A DNA stretch of 64,000 nt from Candidatus Chlorobium masyuteum (GCF_011601315.1 NZ_JAAORA010000003.1:186001-250000), one strand, 5' to 3'; positions 16,534 to 25,859 are shown, numbered from the stretch's first letter. Notes: generated by a model not told the origin, from the sequence alone. Program-made: numbers and translations.

Positions 16534-16575
16534 TATCACATCACGCATAGAAAGCCGTATACATAGCTGGCAACG

Positions 16576-16977
16576 TCAACTTCGGGGACTTTTCTGAACA
16601 ATTCGCCCTTTTGCTACTGCTTTAGCCAGATTCTCTTTTACCCTGAACTGCACAATCCGGCTTATCAAATCAAGCGGTACCGGCTTTCCATGAGGAAATC
16701 TGATAGTCCCCTTTGCACAATCATAAACCGCTAACTCTTTCCGGAAATGCTCAACAGCGGAAGGAGCAGGATAAAAGCCGATATGGGTTTTGAATGCTGC
16801 GAAGTGAACCAGATTACCATGCAGCGTAAAGGTCGGCATCTGATAGCTTATTTTCTCATCCGCATCCGGAGCCGCAGCCCTGACGGTCGCCCTGATTTGC
16901 TCCAGAGTTTGGCGGATCTCCATGGGAAAACCCGCAATGTACTCGTCGATACTTTTCGGCGACTCCTGTTTCATCAC
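16576..16977 (-). CDS. DUF1801 / YdhG-type protein
   Basis: A 133-residue soluble protein with the DUF1801 signature: SIDEYIAGFPMEIRQTLEQIR, the ISYQMPTFTLHGNLVHFAAFKTHIGFYP core (in part) and the IRFPHGKPVP region, ending with a basic tail. The fold is shared with frataxin-like YdhG/YdeI proteins, for which an iron-chaperone role has been proposed in Bacillus; the function here is unknown. It is transcribed convergently with cheB and has no clear operon partner. Confidence 0.8.
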   Translation of the reverse strand: MMKQESPKSIDEYIAGFPMEIRQTLEQIRATVRAAAPDADEKISYQMPTFTLHGNLVHFAAFKTHIGFYPAPSAVEHFRKELAVYDCAKGTIRFPHGKPVPLDLISRIVQFRVKENLAKAVAKGRIVQKSPRS

Positions 16978-17135
16978 TTTTCAATTTTTTTCAGCATTTC
17001 CCAATCGTTACCTCCTCCGGACGGAAAAGAATCGAATAGAAAGGTGGTCTCTTTTTCTACCAATATGGCACTCCTGCGGCGCTTGAAAAACATAATCAAT
17101 ATGCCGTCAATCATCAACATGGAGATTCCCGGTAC

Positions 17136-18257
17136 TCACGCCGAAACCTTCCGGTAGCGTTTGACGGCAAGGACGAGCATGAGGGTGGCGAAGAGGGTGA
17201 GGATCAGGAGCGGGCTTGCGATTTCGGCTATGCCGGAGCCTTTGAGCATGACCCGGCGCATGATATCGACAAAGTGACGGACAGGGTTGAGCATGGTCAT
17301 AGTCCGGGCCCACTCGGGCATGCTTTCGATGGAGGTGAAGAGGCCGGAGAGCAGGGTGAAGATAACCATGAAGAACCAGGCGATAAACATGGCCTGCTGC
17401 TGGGTGTCGGTGACGGTTGAGATGAGGAGCCCCATGCCGAGCACAACCAGCAGATAGATTCCGGCAACAAGATAGACAAGCGCGTAACTGCCGAGCATCG
17501 GCACATGAAACAGAAGCCGGGCAATCACCAACCCGACGCTCAGCTCACCTATACCGATAATCCAGAGCGGAAGCAGCTTGCCGGTGATGAACTGGTAACG
17601 CTTGATCGGAGTAACATTGATCTGGTCGATCGTGCCGATCTCCCGCTCGCGCACCACATTCATACCCGAAAGAAAGAGGCCGATCAGGGTGACCAGAATA
17701 ACAATAATGCCCGGTACCATGTAGTGTGTGTACTTGAGCTCGGGATTGTACCAGTTTGAGGAGACCATGGTGATCTGACCCGCCGCCTCAACCTCCCCTC
17801 CCGGAATGAGCCGTTTCAGCTCCACGCGATTGAAGGCGGAGACAATCTCTCCGGCATAGGTCTGGATCACGCCTGCCGAGAACCCATCCTCGGCGTTGAT
17901 CATGAGCTGAACCGGGGCGTGACCGGTGGTGACCAGATCGCGCTCGAAACCGGAGGGAATGACAAGCACCAGATCGGCATTGCGCCGAACAAGCTCGCTC
18001 AGGCTCTGTTTGTCTGAAGAGGAGTAACCGGTCAGATTGAAGTAGCCTGAGGCGGTGAACTTTTCGGCAAGCTGCCGTGAAGTTGCCGATCGGTCCCGGT
18101 CCTGCAGGTGAAAGGGTACCCGCGAGACGTCAAAGGTGGCGGCATAGGAGAGAATCACAAGCTGGATGAAGGGCAGCACAAAGATGATCGGCAGCATTCC
18201 CCTGTTGCGGAAAATCTGCAGAAACTCCTTCTGGAGGATAAATAATATGGTTCTCAT
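17136..18257 (-). CDS. ABC-2 family exporter permease (YbhR-like)
   Basis: A 373-residue integral membrane protein of the ABC-2 type. One helix lies near residues 20-40, followed by a long periplasmic domain (40-175), then five helices from 180 to the end. The conserved MNVVREREIGTIDQINVTPIKRYQFITGKLLP segment (coupling helix region, about 205-235) is clear. It is the last gene of the exporter operon 22541-17136 and lies 78 bases after the other permease. The two permeases probably form a heterodimer powered by the two ATPases. Substrate unknown; YbhGFSR-type systems are linked to drug and cholate export. Confidence 0.85.
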   Translation of the reverse strand: MRTILFILQKEFLQIFRNRGMLPIIFVLPFIQLVILSYAATFDVSRVPFHLQDRDRSATSRQLAEKFTASGYFNLTGYSSSDKQSLSELVRRNADLVLVIPSGFERDLVTTGHAPVQLMINAEDGFSAGVIQTYAGEIVSAFNRVELKRLIPGGEVEAAGQITMVSSNWYNPELKYTHYMVPGIIVILVTLIGLFLSGMNVVREREIGTIDQINVTPIKRYQFITGKLLPLWIIGIGELSVGLVIARLLFHVPMLGSYALVYLVAGIYLLVVLGMGLLISTVTDTQQQAMFIAWFFMVIFTLLSGLFTSIESMPEWARTMTMLNPVRHFVDIMRRVMLKGSGIAEIASPLLILTLFATLMLVLAVKRYRKVSA

Positions 18258-18335
18258 CGAATGATCTGCCTCAATAAATTCATGTTATCTCGCTCGATGT
18301 GTTATGTCTACCAATATCGCGCTCCTCAGGAGCTG

Positions 18336-19442
18336 CTATTGAAGTCGTACTTTAAACTTCTTTATGCTTGCAACAATCAAAACCGTACTCATCGCCACCA
18401 GTACCAGCGTCTCCTTCCAGATGTAGCTGAATCCGGCACCTTTGAGCATGATACCCCGCACAATGATGAGATACCACCTGGCAGGGATGATGTTGCTGAT
18501 CATCCGGAGCGGCAGCGGCATACTGGCCACAGGAAAGATGAAGCCCGAAAGCAGGATGGTCGGAAGCAGCAGCCCTGCAAGGGCGATCATCATGGCCACC
18601 TGCTGTGAAGAGGTGACCGAGGAGATGAAGATGCCGAGCGAGAGCGCGGTAACAATAAAGAGCAGCGACTCAAGGAGCAAAAGCAGCATGCTCCCCCTGC
18701 ACGGGACCCCGAACACAAGGGAGGCAACGGTGATGATGGTCACCACATTGATGAAGGAGAGGAGAAAATAGGGTGCCACCTTGCCGATAATGATCTGTGC
18801 GGGGCGAAGCGATGAGACCAGAAGCACCTCCATGGTTCCGTTCTCTTTCTCGCGCGTGATGCTGATCGAGGTCATCAATGCGGAGACCAGCATAAGAATG
18901 AGCGCCATAAGCCCCGGAACAAAGAGATCGACGCTTTTCAGCTCCGGGTTGAAGAGCATGAGAGGAACCGCAACAACTCCGGCCTCCCTCCCCGCTCCCG
19001 GCAGGGTACTCCCCTGATACTCCTGCAGCACAGAGGCTGTATAGCCGGAGACAATACGGGAGAGATTCGGATTTGAGCCGTCGGTAATCACCTGCACCTC
19101 TGCCCTTCCATCACGCTGCAGACGGCGGGCAAAATCGGGCTCAAAAACAAGCGCTTCGGTGATGCTGCCGGTAGAGAAGGCATCCTCAATCTCCCGCTCC
19201 GAGTGCACCTCCCGGGAGAGCATAAAGTAGCCCGATGAGGCAAACTTGCTGATAATTGACCTTGTCACCGCATCGCGGGATTTGTCGAACACCCCGAGTT
19301 TGACATCCTGGATCTCGTTCCGGATGGCAAAACCGAAGATGAGCAGCTGAATAAGCGGCATGCCGAAGAGGATGACCGCCGTTCTGCGGTCGCGGAAAAT
19401 GTGGAGAAACTCTTTGGTGAGAAACCCTATAAAGCTTTTCAT
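18336..19442 (-). CDS. ABC-2 family exporter permease (YbhS-like)
   Basis: A 368-residue ABC-2 permease with the same plan as its neighbour: one N-terminal helix (RRTAVILFGMPLIQLLIFGFA), a periplasmic domain and a cluster of helices in the second half. The motif SISITREKENGTMEVLLVSSLRPAQIIIGK marks the ATPase-contact loop. The start overlaps the stop of the upstream ATPase gene by 4 bases (ATGA), showing translational coupling within the operon. Confidence 0.88.
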   Translation of the reverse strand: MKSFIGFLTKEFLHIFRDRRTAVILFGMPLIQLLIFGFAIRNEIQDVKLGVFDKSRDAVTRSIISKFASSGYFMLSREVHSEREIEDAFSTGSITEALVFEPDFARRLQRDGRAEVQVITDGSNPNLSRIVSGYTASVLQEYQGSTLPGAGREAGVVAVPLMLFNPELKSVDLFVPGLMALILMLVSALMTSISITREKENGTMEVLLVSSLRPAQIIIGKVAPYFLLSFINVVTIITVASLVFGVPCRGSMLLLLLESLLFIVTALSLGIFISSVTSSQQVAMMIALAGLLLPTILLSGFIFPVASMPLPLRMISNIIPARWYLIIVRGIMLKGAGFSYIWKETLVLVAMSTVLIVASIKKFKVRLQ

Positions 19443-20182
19443 CTCCCTGCCTCCGGTTTTGACCTCGCCAGTTGGATAAAGAGCTCATTCATGCTCTCAA
19501 CCCCGTATTTCTGCTTCAACGCTTCAGGGGTGTCGAGTGCGGCCACCCGGCCGTCAACCATGATCGAGATGCGGTCGCAATACTCGGCCTCATCCATGTA
19601 GTGTGTTGTCACAAAAACGGTTACGCCCCTCTCCGAGGCCTCGTAGATCATATCCCAGAATCGCCGCCGTGTTACCGGATCAACACCGCCGGTCGGCTCG
19701 TCGAGAAAGACGATTTTCGGTTCATGCAGAATGGCTACGGAAAAAGCGAGTTTCTGTTTCCATCCGAGCGGCAGTGAGCGAAGGCGTGCACTGGCTGCAT
19801 GCTGCAAATCAAGTGTCTCAAGCAGCTTCGCACTCTTTTCGCGAATGGCCGCATCGGAAAGTCCGTAGATTCCGGCAAAAAAGCGGATGTTCTCCTTCAC
19901 CGTCAGGTCATCGTAGAGCGAAAATCGCTGGCTCATGTAGCCAATGTTCCGCTTCACCTTTTCGGACTCGGTGTAGAGGTCAAATCCTGCAACTGAAGCA
20001 GTGCCTGTTGAGGGCGTGAGCAGACCGGTCAGCATTCTTATTGCTGTTGTTTTTCCGGCACCGTTGGCACCGAGAAAACCGAATATCTCCCCCCTGCCGA
20101 CCGCAAAAGTGAGCTTATCGACCGCCACGAAGTCGCCGAAACGGCGGGTGAGCTTATCGGTATTAATCACCGGTTCACTCAT
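19439..20182 (-). CDS. ABC exporter ATPase 2
   Basis: A 247-residue ABC ATPase with Walker A GANGAGKTT, a Q-loop (YMSQRFSLYDDLTVKENIRF), a degenerate signature (LRSLPLGWKQKLAF where LSGGxxQ is usual) and Walker B IVFLDEPTGGVD. The frame opens at a GTG at 20191, but the ATG at 20182 overlaps the end of the first ATPase gene and is preferred. In E. coli YbhF the two ATPase domains are fused; here they are separate genes. The weak signature suggests that one of the two ATP sites is less active. Confidence 0.88.
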   Translation of the reverse strand: MSEPVINTDKLTRRFGDFVAVDKLTFAVGRGEIFGFLGANGAGKTTAIRMLTGLLTPSTGTASVAGFDLYTESEKVKRNIGYMSQRFSLYDDLTVKENIRFFAGIYGLSDAAIREKSAKLLETLDLQHAASARLRSLPLGWKQKLAFSVAILHEPKIVFLDEPTGGVDPVTRRRFWDMIYEASERGVTVFVTTHYMDEAEYCDRISIMVDGRVAALDTPEALKQKYGVESMNELFIQLARSKPEAGR

Positions 20183-21116
20183 GAACTGCACCCGTTTTCG
20201 CCTCCATGAGCGCCATAAAGGTATCCTCGATTCCGGGAGCGATTTGCTTCACCTCAACCTCCGTAAATCCCTGCCGCCGGAGCATTTCAAACAGCACTTC
20301 GGGGCTTTGGTTGTTTCTTTTTGATGTATAGTGCACCGCACGGCCAAAGGCATAGACTGAGTGCGCTTCGGATGTGGAGCGCAACCAGGCAATAAGCTTC
20401 CAGGTTTCTCGGGCACGAATGGAAAAAAGCTGCTTTCGGAAGAGGGTGGTTATGGCCGAGGGAGTTTCAACCGCAAGGAGCCGCCCCTCCTGCATGAAGG
20501 CTATCCGGTCGCAGAGCGCAGCCTCATCCATGTAGGGTGTGGAGACAAGCGTGGTGATCCCCTGCTCTTTCAGGCGGCCAAGCATCTGCCAGAACTCCGC
20601 GCGCGAAACCGCATCGACTCCGGTAGTCGGTTCATCAAGCAGGAGCAGCTCGGGTCGGTGCACCAGAGCACAACAGAGAGCCAGCTTCTGCTTCATTCCT
20701 CCGGAGAGTTTGGTGGCCCTCCGGTGTTTGAAGGGCTCAAGCTGGATGTAGATATCGCGGATAAGGTCGTAATTCTCTTCGACTGTGGTACCGAAAATGG
20801 TGGCAAAAAAGCGGAGATTCTCCTCAACCGTCAGGTCCTGATAGAGCGAAAAGCGGCCGGGCATATAACCGATCCGGCGGCGGATGTCGCGGTAGGAGGC
20901 GACCACGTCAAGCCCTAACACTTCGGCTTTACCACCGCCCGGCAAAAGCAGGGTTGCAAGAATCCGGAGCAGGGTTGTTTTGCCTGCCCCGTCAGCACCG
21001 ATAAAACCGAAGAGCTCACCCTCGCCGACAGAGAGTGTCATCTCCTGAAGCGCTTCGACTGCGCCGAACCGCTTTGCGAGGGCAAAGAGCTGAACTGCCT
21101 GTTTAGCGCTACTCAC
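20175..21116 (-). CDS. ABC exporter ATPase 1
   Basis: A 313-residue ABC ATPase with Walker A GADGAGKTT, Q-loop YMPGRFSLYQDL, a proper signature KLSGGMKQK and Walker B LLLLDEPTTGVD, followed by an extra C-terminal domain of about 80 residues. The start is a GTG at 21116 that overlaps the stop of the small acidic gene (GTGA). Together with ATPase 2 it corresponds to the two halves of YbhF. It energises the permeases encoded downstream. Confidence 0.9.
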   Translation of the reverse strand: MSSAKQAVQLFALAKRFGAVEALQEMTLSVGEGELFGFIGADGAGKTTLLRILATLLLPGGGKAEVLGLDVVASYRDIRRRIGYMPGRFSLYQDLTVEENLRFFATIFGTTVEENYDLIRDIYIQLEPFKHRRATKLSGGMKQKLALCCALVHRPELLLLDEPTTGVDAVSRAEFWQMLGRLKEQGITTLVSTPYMDEAALCDRIAFMQEGRLLAVETPSAITTLFRKQLFSIRARETWKLIAWLRSTSEAHSVYAFGRAVHYTSKRNNQSPEVLFEMLRRQGFTEVEVKQIAPGIEDTFMALMEAKTGAVHE

Positions 21117-21259
21117 CCAACGCGTGTCCCACCTTTTCCCGCTATTGGAATCTCCTCCTGCTTCTCCTCCGAACTTTTTTCTCCTGCGGGCTCTGCACTC
21201 TCCTCTTCGTTGACGATCTCCATCAACTCATCGAACTCATTTGACTCTTCTACGGACAT
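21113..21259 (-). CDS. Small acidic protein, copy 1
   Basis: A 48-residue protein beginning MSVEESNEFDELMEIVNEEE and ending IPIAGKGGTRVG. It is strongly acidic in the middle. The frame is open upstream to 21346, but the Met at 21259 is chosen because it matches the start of the near-identical second copy at 21330..21476. Its stop overlaps the GTG start of ATPase 1 by four bases, so translation of the exporter is probably coupled to it. Function unknown; not recognised as a named family. Confidence 0.65.
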   Translation of the reverse strand: MSVEESNEFDELMEIVNEEESAEPAGEKSSEEKQEEIPIAGKGGTRVG

Positions 21260-21329
21260 GTTAACAGCATGGATTGTAGTTACCGGAAAAATGTATCGAC
21301 ATACTCCGAAAATGTTCAGGCGCGGTTTT

Positions 21330-21476
21330 TCACCCGCCTTTTCCACCGGCTTTTCCCGTTAGTGGAATTTCCAGCTCCTGCTCCTCTTCACTCTTTTCTC
21401 CTGCGGGCTCGCTCTGCTCATCTTCGTTGACGATCTCCATCAACTCATCGAACTCATTTGACTCTTCTACGGACAT
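21330..21476 (-). CDS. Small acidic protein, copy 2
   Basis: A 48-residue protein starting MSVEESNEFDELMEIVNEDE and ending IPLTGKAGGKGG. Its first 18 residues are identical to copy 1, and the rest differs by substitutions and small shifts. Copy 1 begins 70 bases further on. The pair is evidently a tandem duplication within the operon. Amino-acid-level conservation with changes confined to the middle and the tail argues that both are translated. Confidence 0.6.
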   Translation of the reverse strand: MSVEESNEFDELMEIVNEDEQSEPAGEKSEEEQELEIPLTGKAGGKGG

Positions 21477-21593
21477 GGGGCTGTTTTTTTTGAGTTAGGG
21501 AAAACGTGCCAACCGCACAACAGGAAATGTAAGGAAAGATCCTTCTAACAAGCAGCGAGAGCTTGTTTTATATTGCTATCAATACCATCCTGA

Positions 21594-22541
21594 TCACAAA
21601 ACCCGCTTCTGCAGTCGCACTTCGCCCGGCATACCGATCCTGAGCAGGCCGTCGCGGTTCCGGACCAGCACCTTGATCGCATAGACCATACTGACCCGCT
21701 CCTCTTTGGTCTGGATGATTTTCGGGGTAAACTCCGCCTTTGCAGAGATCCAGGAGACTGTACCATGCAGCACCTTTCCTGCGCCCGTCGCCCCGTCCAC
21801 CTCCACCTCAACCTGCTGACCGATCTTCACACCCGAAAGCTGGGCTCCGCTGAGATAGACCCTGAGGTAGATGCGCTCAAGATCAGCGATCCGGTACAAC
21901 GCTTTTCCTGACGAGGCAAGCTCTCCCGGCTCGGCATATCTGGCGAGCACCACGCCGGTGACCGGGTTTTTAATAACACTTTTTGTTATCTGGTCATCAA
22001 TCTGTGCCAGACGCGCAGATCTGGCCCGTATATCTCCTGATAGTCCGGGATACTCGGCTTCAAGAGAGCCTATCTGCCGGTCAAGAACCGTGATCCGGTT
22101 TTCAAACTCCTCAAGCTGCCGTGAGGGAACTGCCCCCTCGCTGAGCAGCCTCCGGTATCGGGCGCGGTCACGCATCATGTTTGAACGCTCTGCCTGCAGC
22201 ACACTGATCTTTGCGCCCAGTCCCGGCTGTTTGGCCTCAAGAGCCTCCCGCTCCGCCTTGAGCTGCATCTTCGAGTAGTGCAGCTGTGTGGTATCAATAA
22301 CAGCCGTGACCGCCCCTTTCTGCAGGGTAGCTCCCTCCTCTGCATCAAAACGCAGCAACCTGCCGCTCGATTCAGCCGAGACAATGATTTCAGTAGCCTC
22401 AAAATTACCGTACCCGTCAGCCTTGTCGTTACGGTGACATCCGGAGAAGAGAAGCATGAAAAGCAGAGTGATGGAAACTCGCATTACCGGTCGATCAAGT
22501 CGTAACATTTTAAAGCGTAACAGGAGAGTTAAATAGTTCAC
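21594..22541 (-). CDS. HlyD/YbhG-type periplasmic adaptor (membrane fusion protein), probable lipoprotein
   Basis: A 315-residue adaptor. A hydrophobic signal ends in LLFSGC, a lipobox, then the first lipoyl half (VSAESSGRLLRFDAEEGATLQKG), a long helical hairpin (about 90-190), the second lipoyl half (NPVTGVVLARYAEPGELASSG) and a beta-barrel domain. The frame opens at a GTG (22541); ATGs at 22508 and 22484 are better placed for a short signal peptide. It starts 6 bases after livF but belongs functionally to the exporter genes downstream. No outer-membrane partner is encoded nearby other than the TolC at 30256. Confidence 0.85.
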   Translation of the reverse strand: MNYLTLLLRFKMLRLDRPVMRVSITLLFMLLFSGCHRNDKADGYGNFEATEIIVSAESSGRLLRFDAEEGATLQKGAVTAVIDTTQLHYSKMQLKAEREALEAKQPGLGAKISVLQAERSNMMRDRARYRRLLSEGAVPSRQLEEFENRITVLDRQIGSLEAEYPGLSGDIRARSARLAQIDDQITKSVIKNPVTGVVLARYAEPGELASSGKALYRIADLERIYLRVYLSGAQLSGVKIGQQVEVEVDGATGAGKVLHGTVSWISAKAEFTPKIIQTKEERVSMVYAIKVLVRNRDGLLRIGMPGEVRLQKRVL

Positions 22542-22547
22542 ATAGTT

Positions 22548-23243
22548 TCACATCCCGAGAAAGGCTTTTTTTACCTCAGGATTATTGAGCAGCTCTTCTC
22601 CGGTGCCGGAGAGAACGATGGAGCCGGTCTCAATGACATAACCGCGATGGCTTATTTTCAGTGACTGGTAGACATTCTGCTCAACCAGCAGAACAGTTAC
22701 ACCGCTTTTATTGATAGCGCGAATCGCTTTGAAAACCACGTCGGTGAAAAGCGGCGAGAGTCCAAGGCTCGGTTCATCGAGCAGAAAGAGTTTGGGACTC
22801 GCCATAAGCCCCCTGCCGATTGCGAGCATCTGCTGCTCGCCGCCTGACATGGTACCTCCAAGTTGTTTGCGGCGTTCGGCAAGGATGGGAAAGAGGGCAT
22901 AGACCCGCTCAAGATTCTCCGTCCTATCTTTCTGGCAGAGAAATCCCCCCATCATCAGATTCTCAAGAACGGTCATTTCAGGAAATATCTTGCGTCCTTC
23001 AGGAACATGCACCACTCCCCGCTGAACAATCCTGTGCGCCTGAAGGCCGCTGAGCGGCTGATGATTGAAGGTGATGGTGCCGGATGACTTGATGATGCCT
23101 GAAACAGCCTTGAGCAGGGTTGATTTTCCTGCACCGTTGCTGCCGACAACCGAGACTATCTCCCCCTCGCTGAGTGAGATGTTGATGTTGCGCAACACAA
23201 CCATTTCACCGTATCCGGCCTGAAGATTTTCTATTTTAAGCAT
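22548..23243 (-). CDS. livF: Branched-chain amino acid/amide ABC transporter ATPase LivF
   Basis: 231 residues from the Met at 23243 (MLKIENLQAGYG); the longer open frame upstream lies inside livG and lacks similarity. Walker A GSNGAGKST, the LivF-type VPEGRKIFPEMTVLENL segment, signature MSGGEQQM and Walker B LFLLDEPSLGL are all present. The start overlaps the livG stop by 8 bases. It hydrolyses ATP together with LivG to drive import through LivH/LivM. Confidence 0.93.
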   Translation of the reverse strand: MLKIENLQAGYGEMVVLRNINISLSEGEIVSVVGSNGAGKSTLLKAVSGIIKSSGTITFNHQPLSGLQAHRIVQRGVVHVPEGRKIFPEMTVLENLMMGGFLCQKDRTENLERVYALFPILAERRKQLGGTMSGGEQQMLAIGRGLMASPKLFLLDEPSLGLSPLFTDVVFKAIRAINKSGVTVLLVEQNVYQSLKISHRGYVIETGSIVLSGTGEELLNNPEVKKAFLGM

Positions 23244-23964
23244 CGAAACCACCTCCCAGATATGCTGCAATAACCTCAGGATTGCTCGTAATCTCGGCCG
23301 GAGTGCCTTCGGCAAGCTTCACGCCGGAGTTCAGAACAACAATACGCTCACAGATTGATGTAACCGCTTTCATATCATGCTCGATAAAGAGAATCGTTGT
23401 GCCCTCTTCCCGGACATCACGGATGAGTTGAAGAATGGAGGCCGTTTCGGTGTGGTTCAATCCTCCGCAGATCTCGTCAAGCAGGAGCATTTTAGGACGG
23501 GTGGCCAGAACACGGGCAAGTTCAAGCTTTTTTTTCAATCCGATGGAGAGCGAACCTGCCAGCTTTGCGGAGTAATCGGAGAGGCCAACCTGCGCAAGCT
23601 TCTCCACCGCTATCTTTCTTGCTGCCCCGGCTGACCCGGTTATGGCAAAGGCCCCGACCATCACATTGTCAAGAACACTCAGGCTTGAGAGCGGTTTGAC
23701 TCTCTGCCAGGTTCGAACCATACCGATCCGGCATACAGCGTCAGGTCGCAGGTTATTGATCTTCCGGTTATTGAACATCACCTCACCAGAAGTGATCGGA
23801 ACAAAACCGGTCATACAGTTGAAGAGAGTTGTTTTTCCTGCTCCGTTCGGCCCGATAAGCCCGAATATCCGGTTCTCTTCTACCGCAAAGGTAACATCCG
23901 ACACAGCAATGTTACCGCCGAAGTGCTTGCTCACCTTATTGATTTTGAGGATAGGTTCGTTCAT
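23236..23964 (-). CDS. livG: Branched-chain amino acid/amide ABC transporter ATPase LivG
   Basis: A 242-residue ATPase with Walker A GPNGAGKTT, the LivG-type RTWQRVKPLSSLSVLDNVMVGA segment, the signature region SLSIGLKKKLELAR and Walker B MLLLDEICGGL. The signature LSIGLKK departs from LSGGQQ, as does the C in DEICGG, both within the variation of this family. It overlaps livM by four bases and livF by eight. Confidence 0.92.
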   Translation of the reverse strand: MNEPILKINKVSKHFGGNIAVSDVTFAVEENRIFGLIGPNGAGKTTLFNCMTGFVPITSGEVMFNNRKINNLRPDAVCRIGMVRTWQRVKPLSSLSVLDNVMVGAFAITGSAGAARKIAVEKLAQVGLSDYSAKLAGSLSIGLKKKLELARVLATRPKMLLLDEICGGLNHTETASILQLIRDVREEGTTILFIEHDMKAVTSICERIVVLNSGVKLAEGTPAEITSNPEVIAAYLGGGFDA

Positions 23965-24959
23965 TTCACCCTCCTGAAAAGCCCGAGAATCCCTTTTGGC
24001 AGGTAGAGTATGCAGAGCACCGTAATGATTCCATAGACCAGAACATGGGCATGAGCAAGGTTTTCGTTCAAAAAAATGCCGACCGAAGAGGTTTCCGATA
24101 CCAGACCAAGCTTGACCAGCGCGTCGCCGATCATGTTGGAACGGAGCGCCTCGGCAAGAGGCACAAGCAGGAGTGCTCCGAGAACCGGACCCCAGAGCGT
24201 TCCTACTCCGCCGATTATCGCGGTCAGGATAATTTCAATGGAAAGCCGGAGGTCGAGCACGGCTGAGGTGTCAATAAAGCGGATATAGAGCGCATAGAGG
24301 CTGCCGGCAACGGAGGTCAGGAGTGCGGATATCAGGAGCGCCCTGTTTTTGTAGAGTGCAAGATTGATGCCGAGAGATGCCGCCGCATCCTGGTCTTCAC
24401 GGATAGCCTGCAGATAGTATCCGGTTTTCGACTTGCGCAGATACTCCGTTACGGCGAGCGTTACAACGAGAAGCAGGAGCATGCCGTAGTAAAAAGGATT
24501 TTTACTGTTGAGATCAAGCCCCCAGAGCGTGACATTTGCGAGCAAAATCCCCTGGGCCCCTCCGGTAAACTCGAAATTAAGCACAGAGAGCCGGATAATC
24601 TCTGCTACGGCTATTGAGGCAAGCGCAAAGTAATGGCCGCGCAGTCCGAAAACAATGCTCCCGGTGATAAGGGCAATCAGAGCGGCGACAGCAATACCTG
24701 CTGCTGTGCCAATAAGCGGATTGACTTCAAATGAAGAGATCAGAATCAATGTGGTATAGGCTCCGGCACCGAAGTAGGCGGCATGACCGAAGCTGAACTG
24801 CCCGGCAAATCCGCCGATGATGTTCCATGCCGATGAGAGTGCCGCCATCATGAGCACGGAGATCAGTATGCCGATGATATAGGGGTTCTCTTCACCGATA
24901 AAGAGCGGAAGCACTGCCGTAAAGGCCGCAAAGAGAGCAATGATGAGTGCCTGTTTCAT
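23961..24959 (-). CDS. livM: Branched-chain amino acid/amide ABC permease LivM
   Basis: A 332-residue permease with about ten hydrophobic helices. The conserved GGFAGQFSFGHAAYFGAGAYT segment near residues 48-68 and the EIILTAIIGGVGTLWGPVLGALLL loop near 243-266 mark the LivM family. It ends with a basic tail. Start and stop overlap the neighbouring genes (livH and livG), as in a tightly coupled operon. Confidence 0.92.
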   Translation of the reverse strand: MKQALIIALFAAFTAVLPLFIGEENPYIIGILISVLMMAALSSAWNIIGGFAGQFSFGHAAYFGAGAYTTLILISSFEVNPLIGTAAGIAVAALIALITGSIVFGLRGHYFALASIAVAEIIRLSVLNFEFTGGAQGILLANVTLWGLDLNSKNPFYYGMLLLLVVTLAVTEYLRKSKTGYYLQAIREDQDAAASLGINLALYKNRALLISALLTSVAGSLYALYIRFIDTSAVLDLRLSIEIILTAIIGGVGTLWGPVLGALLLVPLAEALRSNMIGDALVKLGLVSETSSVGIFLNENLAHAHVLVYGIITVLCILYLPKGILGLFRRVK

Positions 24960-25828
24960 TACTGCCCTCCCTTTTTTCCGAAGAGTCCCTGGGGACGAAA
25001 CAGAAGAACCGTAAGAAAGAGCACAAAGACAACCACATCCTTCCAGTCTGTGGAGATATAGGTGGCGGCCATCGACTCAACCACCCCGATGATGATCCCC
25101 CCGACTCCGGCCCCGACTACCGAGCCGAGACCCCCAAGCACACAGATGGTGAAGGATTTCAAGAGAAAACTGTGACCGGCCAGCGGATGAATATAGTAGG
25201 TCGGTGCAATAAGAGCCCCGGCAGTTGCCGCAAGGGCGGTACCGATACCGAATGCAATGGCACTCATTTTAGCCACGTTGATACCCATCAACTGTGCTGC
25301 TTCACGGTTCTGGCTTGTCGCCCTGAGAGCCATCCCGGTGCTGCTTTTTGCAAGAAAGAGGTAGAGAACCGCCGTAATCACGGAGGTGATAACAAATGAG
25401 AGCAGCAGCGGAACGGAGATGGAGAGACCCGAGGCTGTATTGATGGCGCTGCTCGAATAAGTGGTGGTGAGTATCTTCGGATCGCTGGTAAAGGCGAGCA
25501 GTGCGGTATTGCTCATGATCAGCCCGAGGCCTATGGTGAGGAGAATCTGGTTCTGATGTGGATGATCGATAACTCGGTGGATAAATACCTTTTCAAGAAT
25601 AAAACCGAAAAGAAACGAGACCGGAATGATCAGCAGCAGTGCCAGATAGGGATCAATGTGCAGCAGGGTAAAGGCAAAATAGGCCAGATACATGCCAAGC
25701 ATCATCAGGTCGCCGTGGGCAAAGTTGCTGATATTCATAACACCGAATACCAGTGACATACCGATACCGGCAAGGGCATAAACCCCGCCAGAGAGAATGC
25801 CGGATACGAGGGCTTGCAGGAATAACAT
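24959..25828 (-). CDS. livH: Branched-chain amino acid/amide ABC permease LivH
   Basis: A 289-residue permease with about eight hydrophobic helices. Family marks are SGILSGGVYALAGIGMSLVF at the N-terminus, NFAHGDLMMLGMYLAY, and the cytoplasmic loop LRATSQNREAAQLMGIN with the later CVLGGLGSVVGAGVGG. It shares one base with livM. The gene starts 69 bases after the binding-protein gene, with a hairpin in the gap. Confidence 0.92.
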   Translation of the reverse strand: MLFLQALVSGILSGGVYALAGIGMSLVFGVMNISNFAHGDLMMLGMYLAYFAFTLLHIDPYLALLLIIPVSFLFGFILEKVFIHRVIDHPHQNQILLTIGLGLIMSNTALLAFTSDPKILTTTYSSSAINTASGLSISVPLLLSFVITSVITAVLYLFLAKSSTGMALRATSQNREAAQLMGINVAKMSAIAFGIGTALAATAGALIAPTYYIHPLAGHSFLLKSFTICVLGGLGSVVGAGVGGIIIGVVESMAATYISTDWKDVVVFVLFLTVLLFRPQGLFGKKGGQ

Positions 25829-25859
25829 CAGGATACTCCGTCTGAAATGGTTATTTGTG

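Noticed and set aside
15781-16548. Long minus-strand frame (255 codons) antisense to the CheB gene
   Set aside because: It covers the CheB coding strand in reverse and has no recognisable domain; the plus-strand frame has all three catalytic residues.
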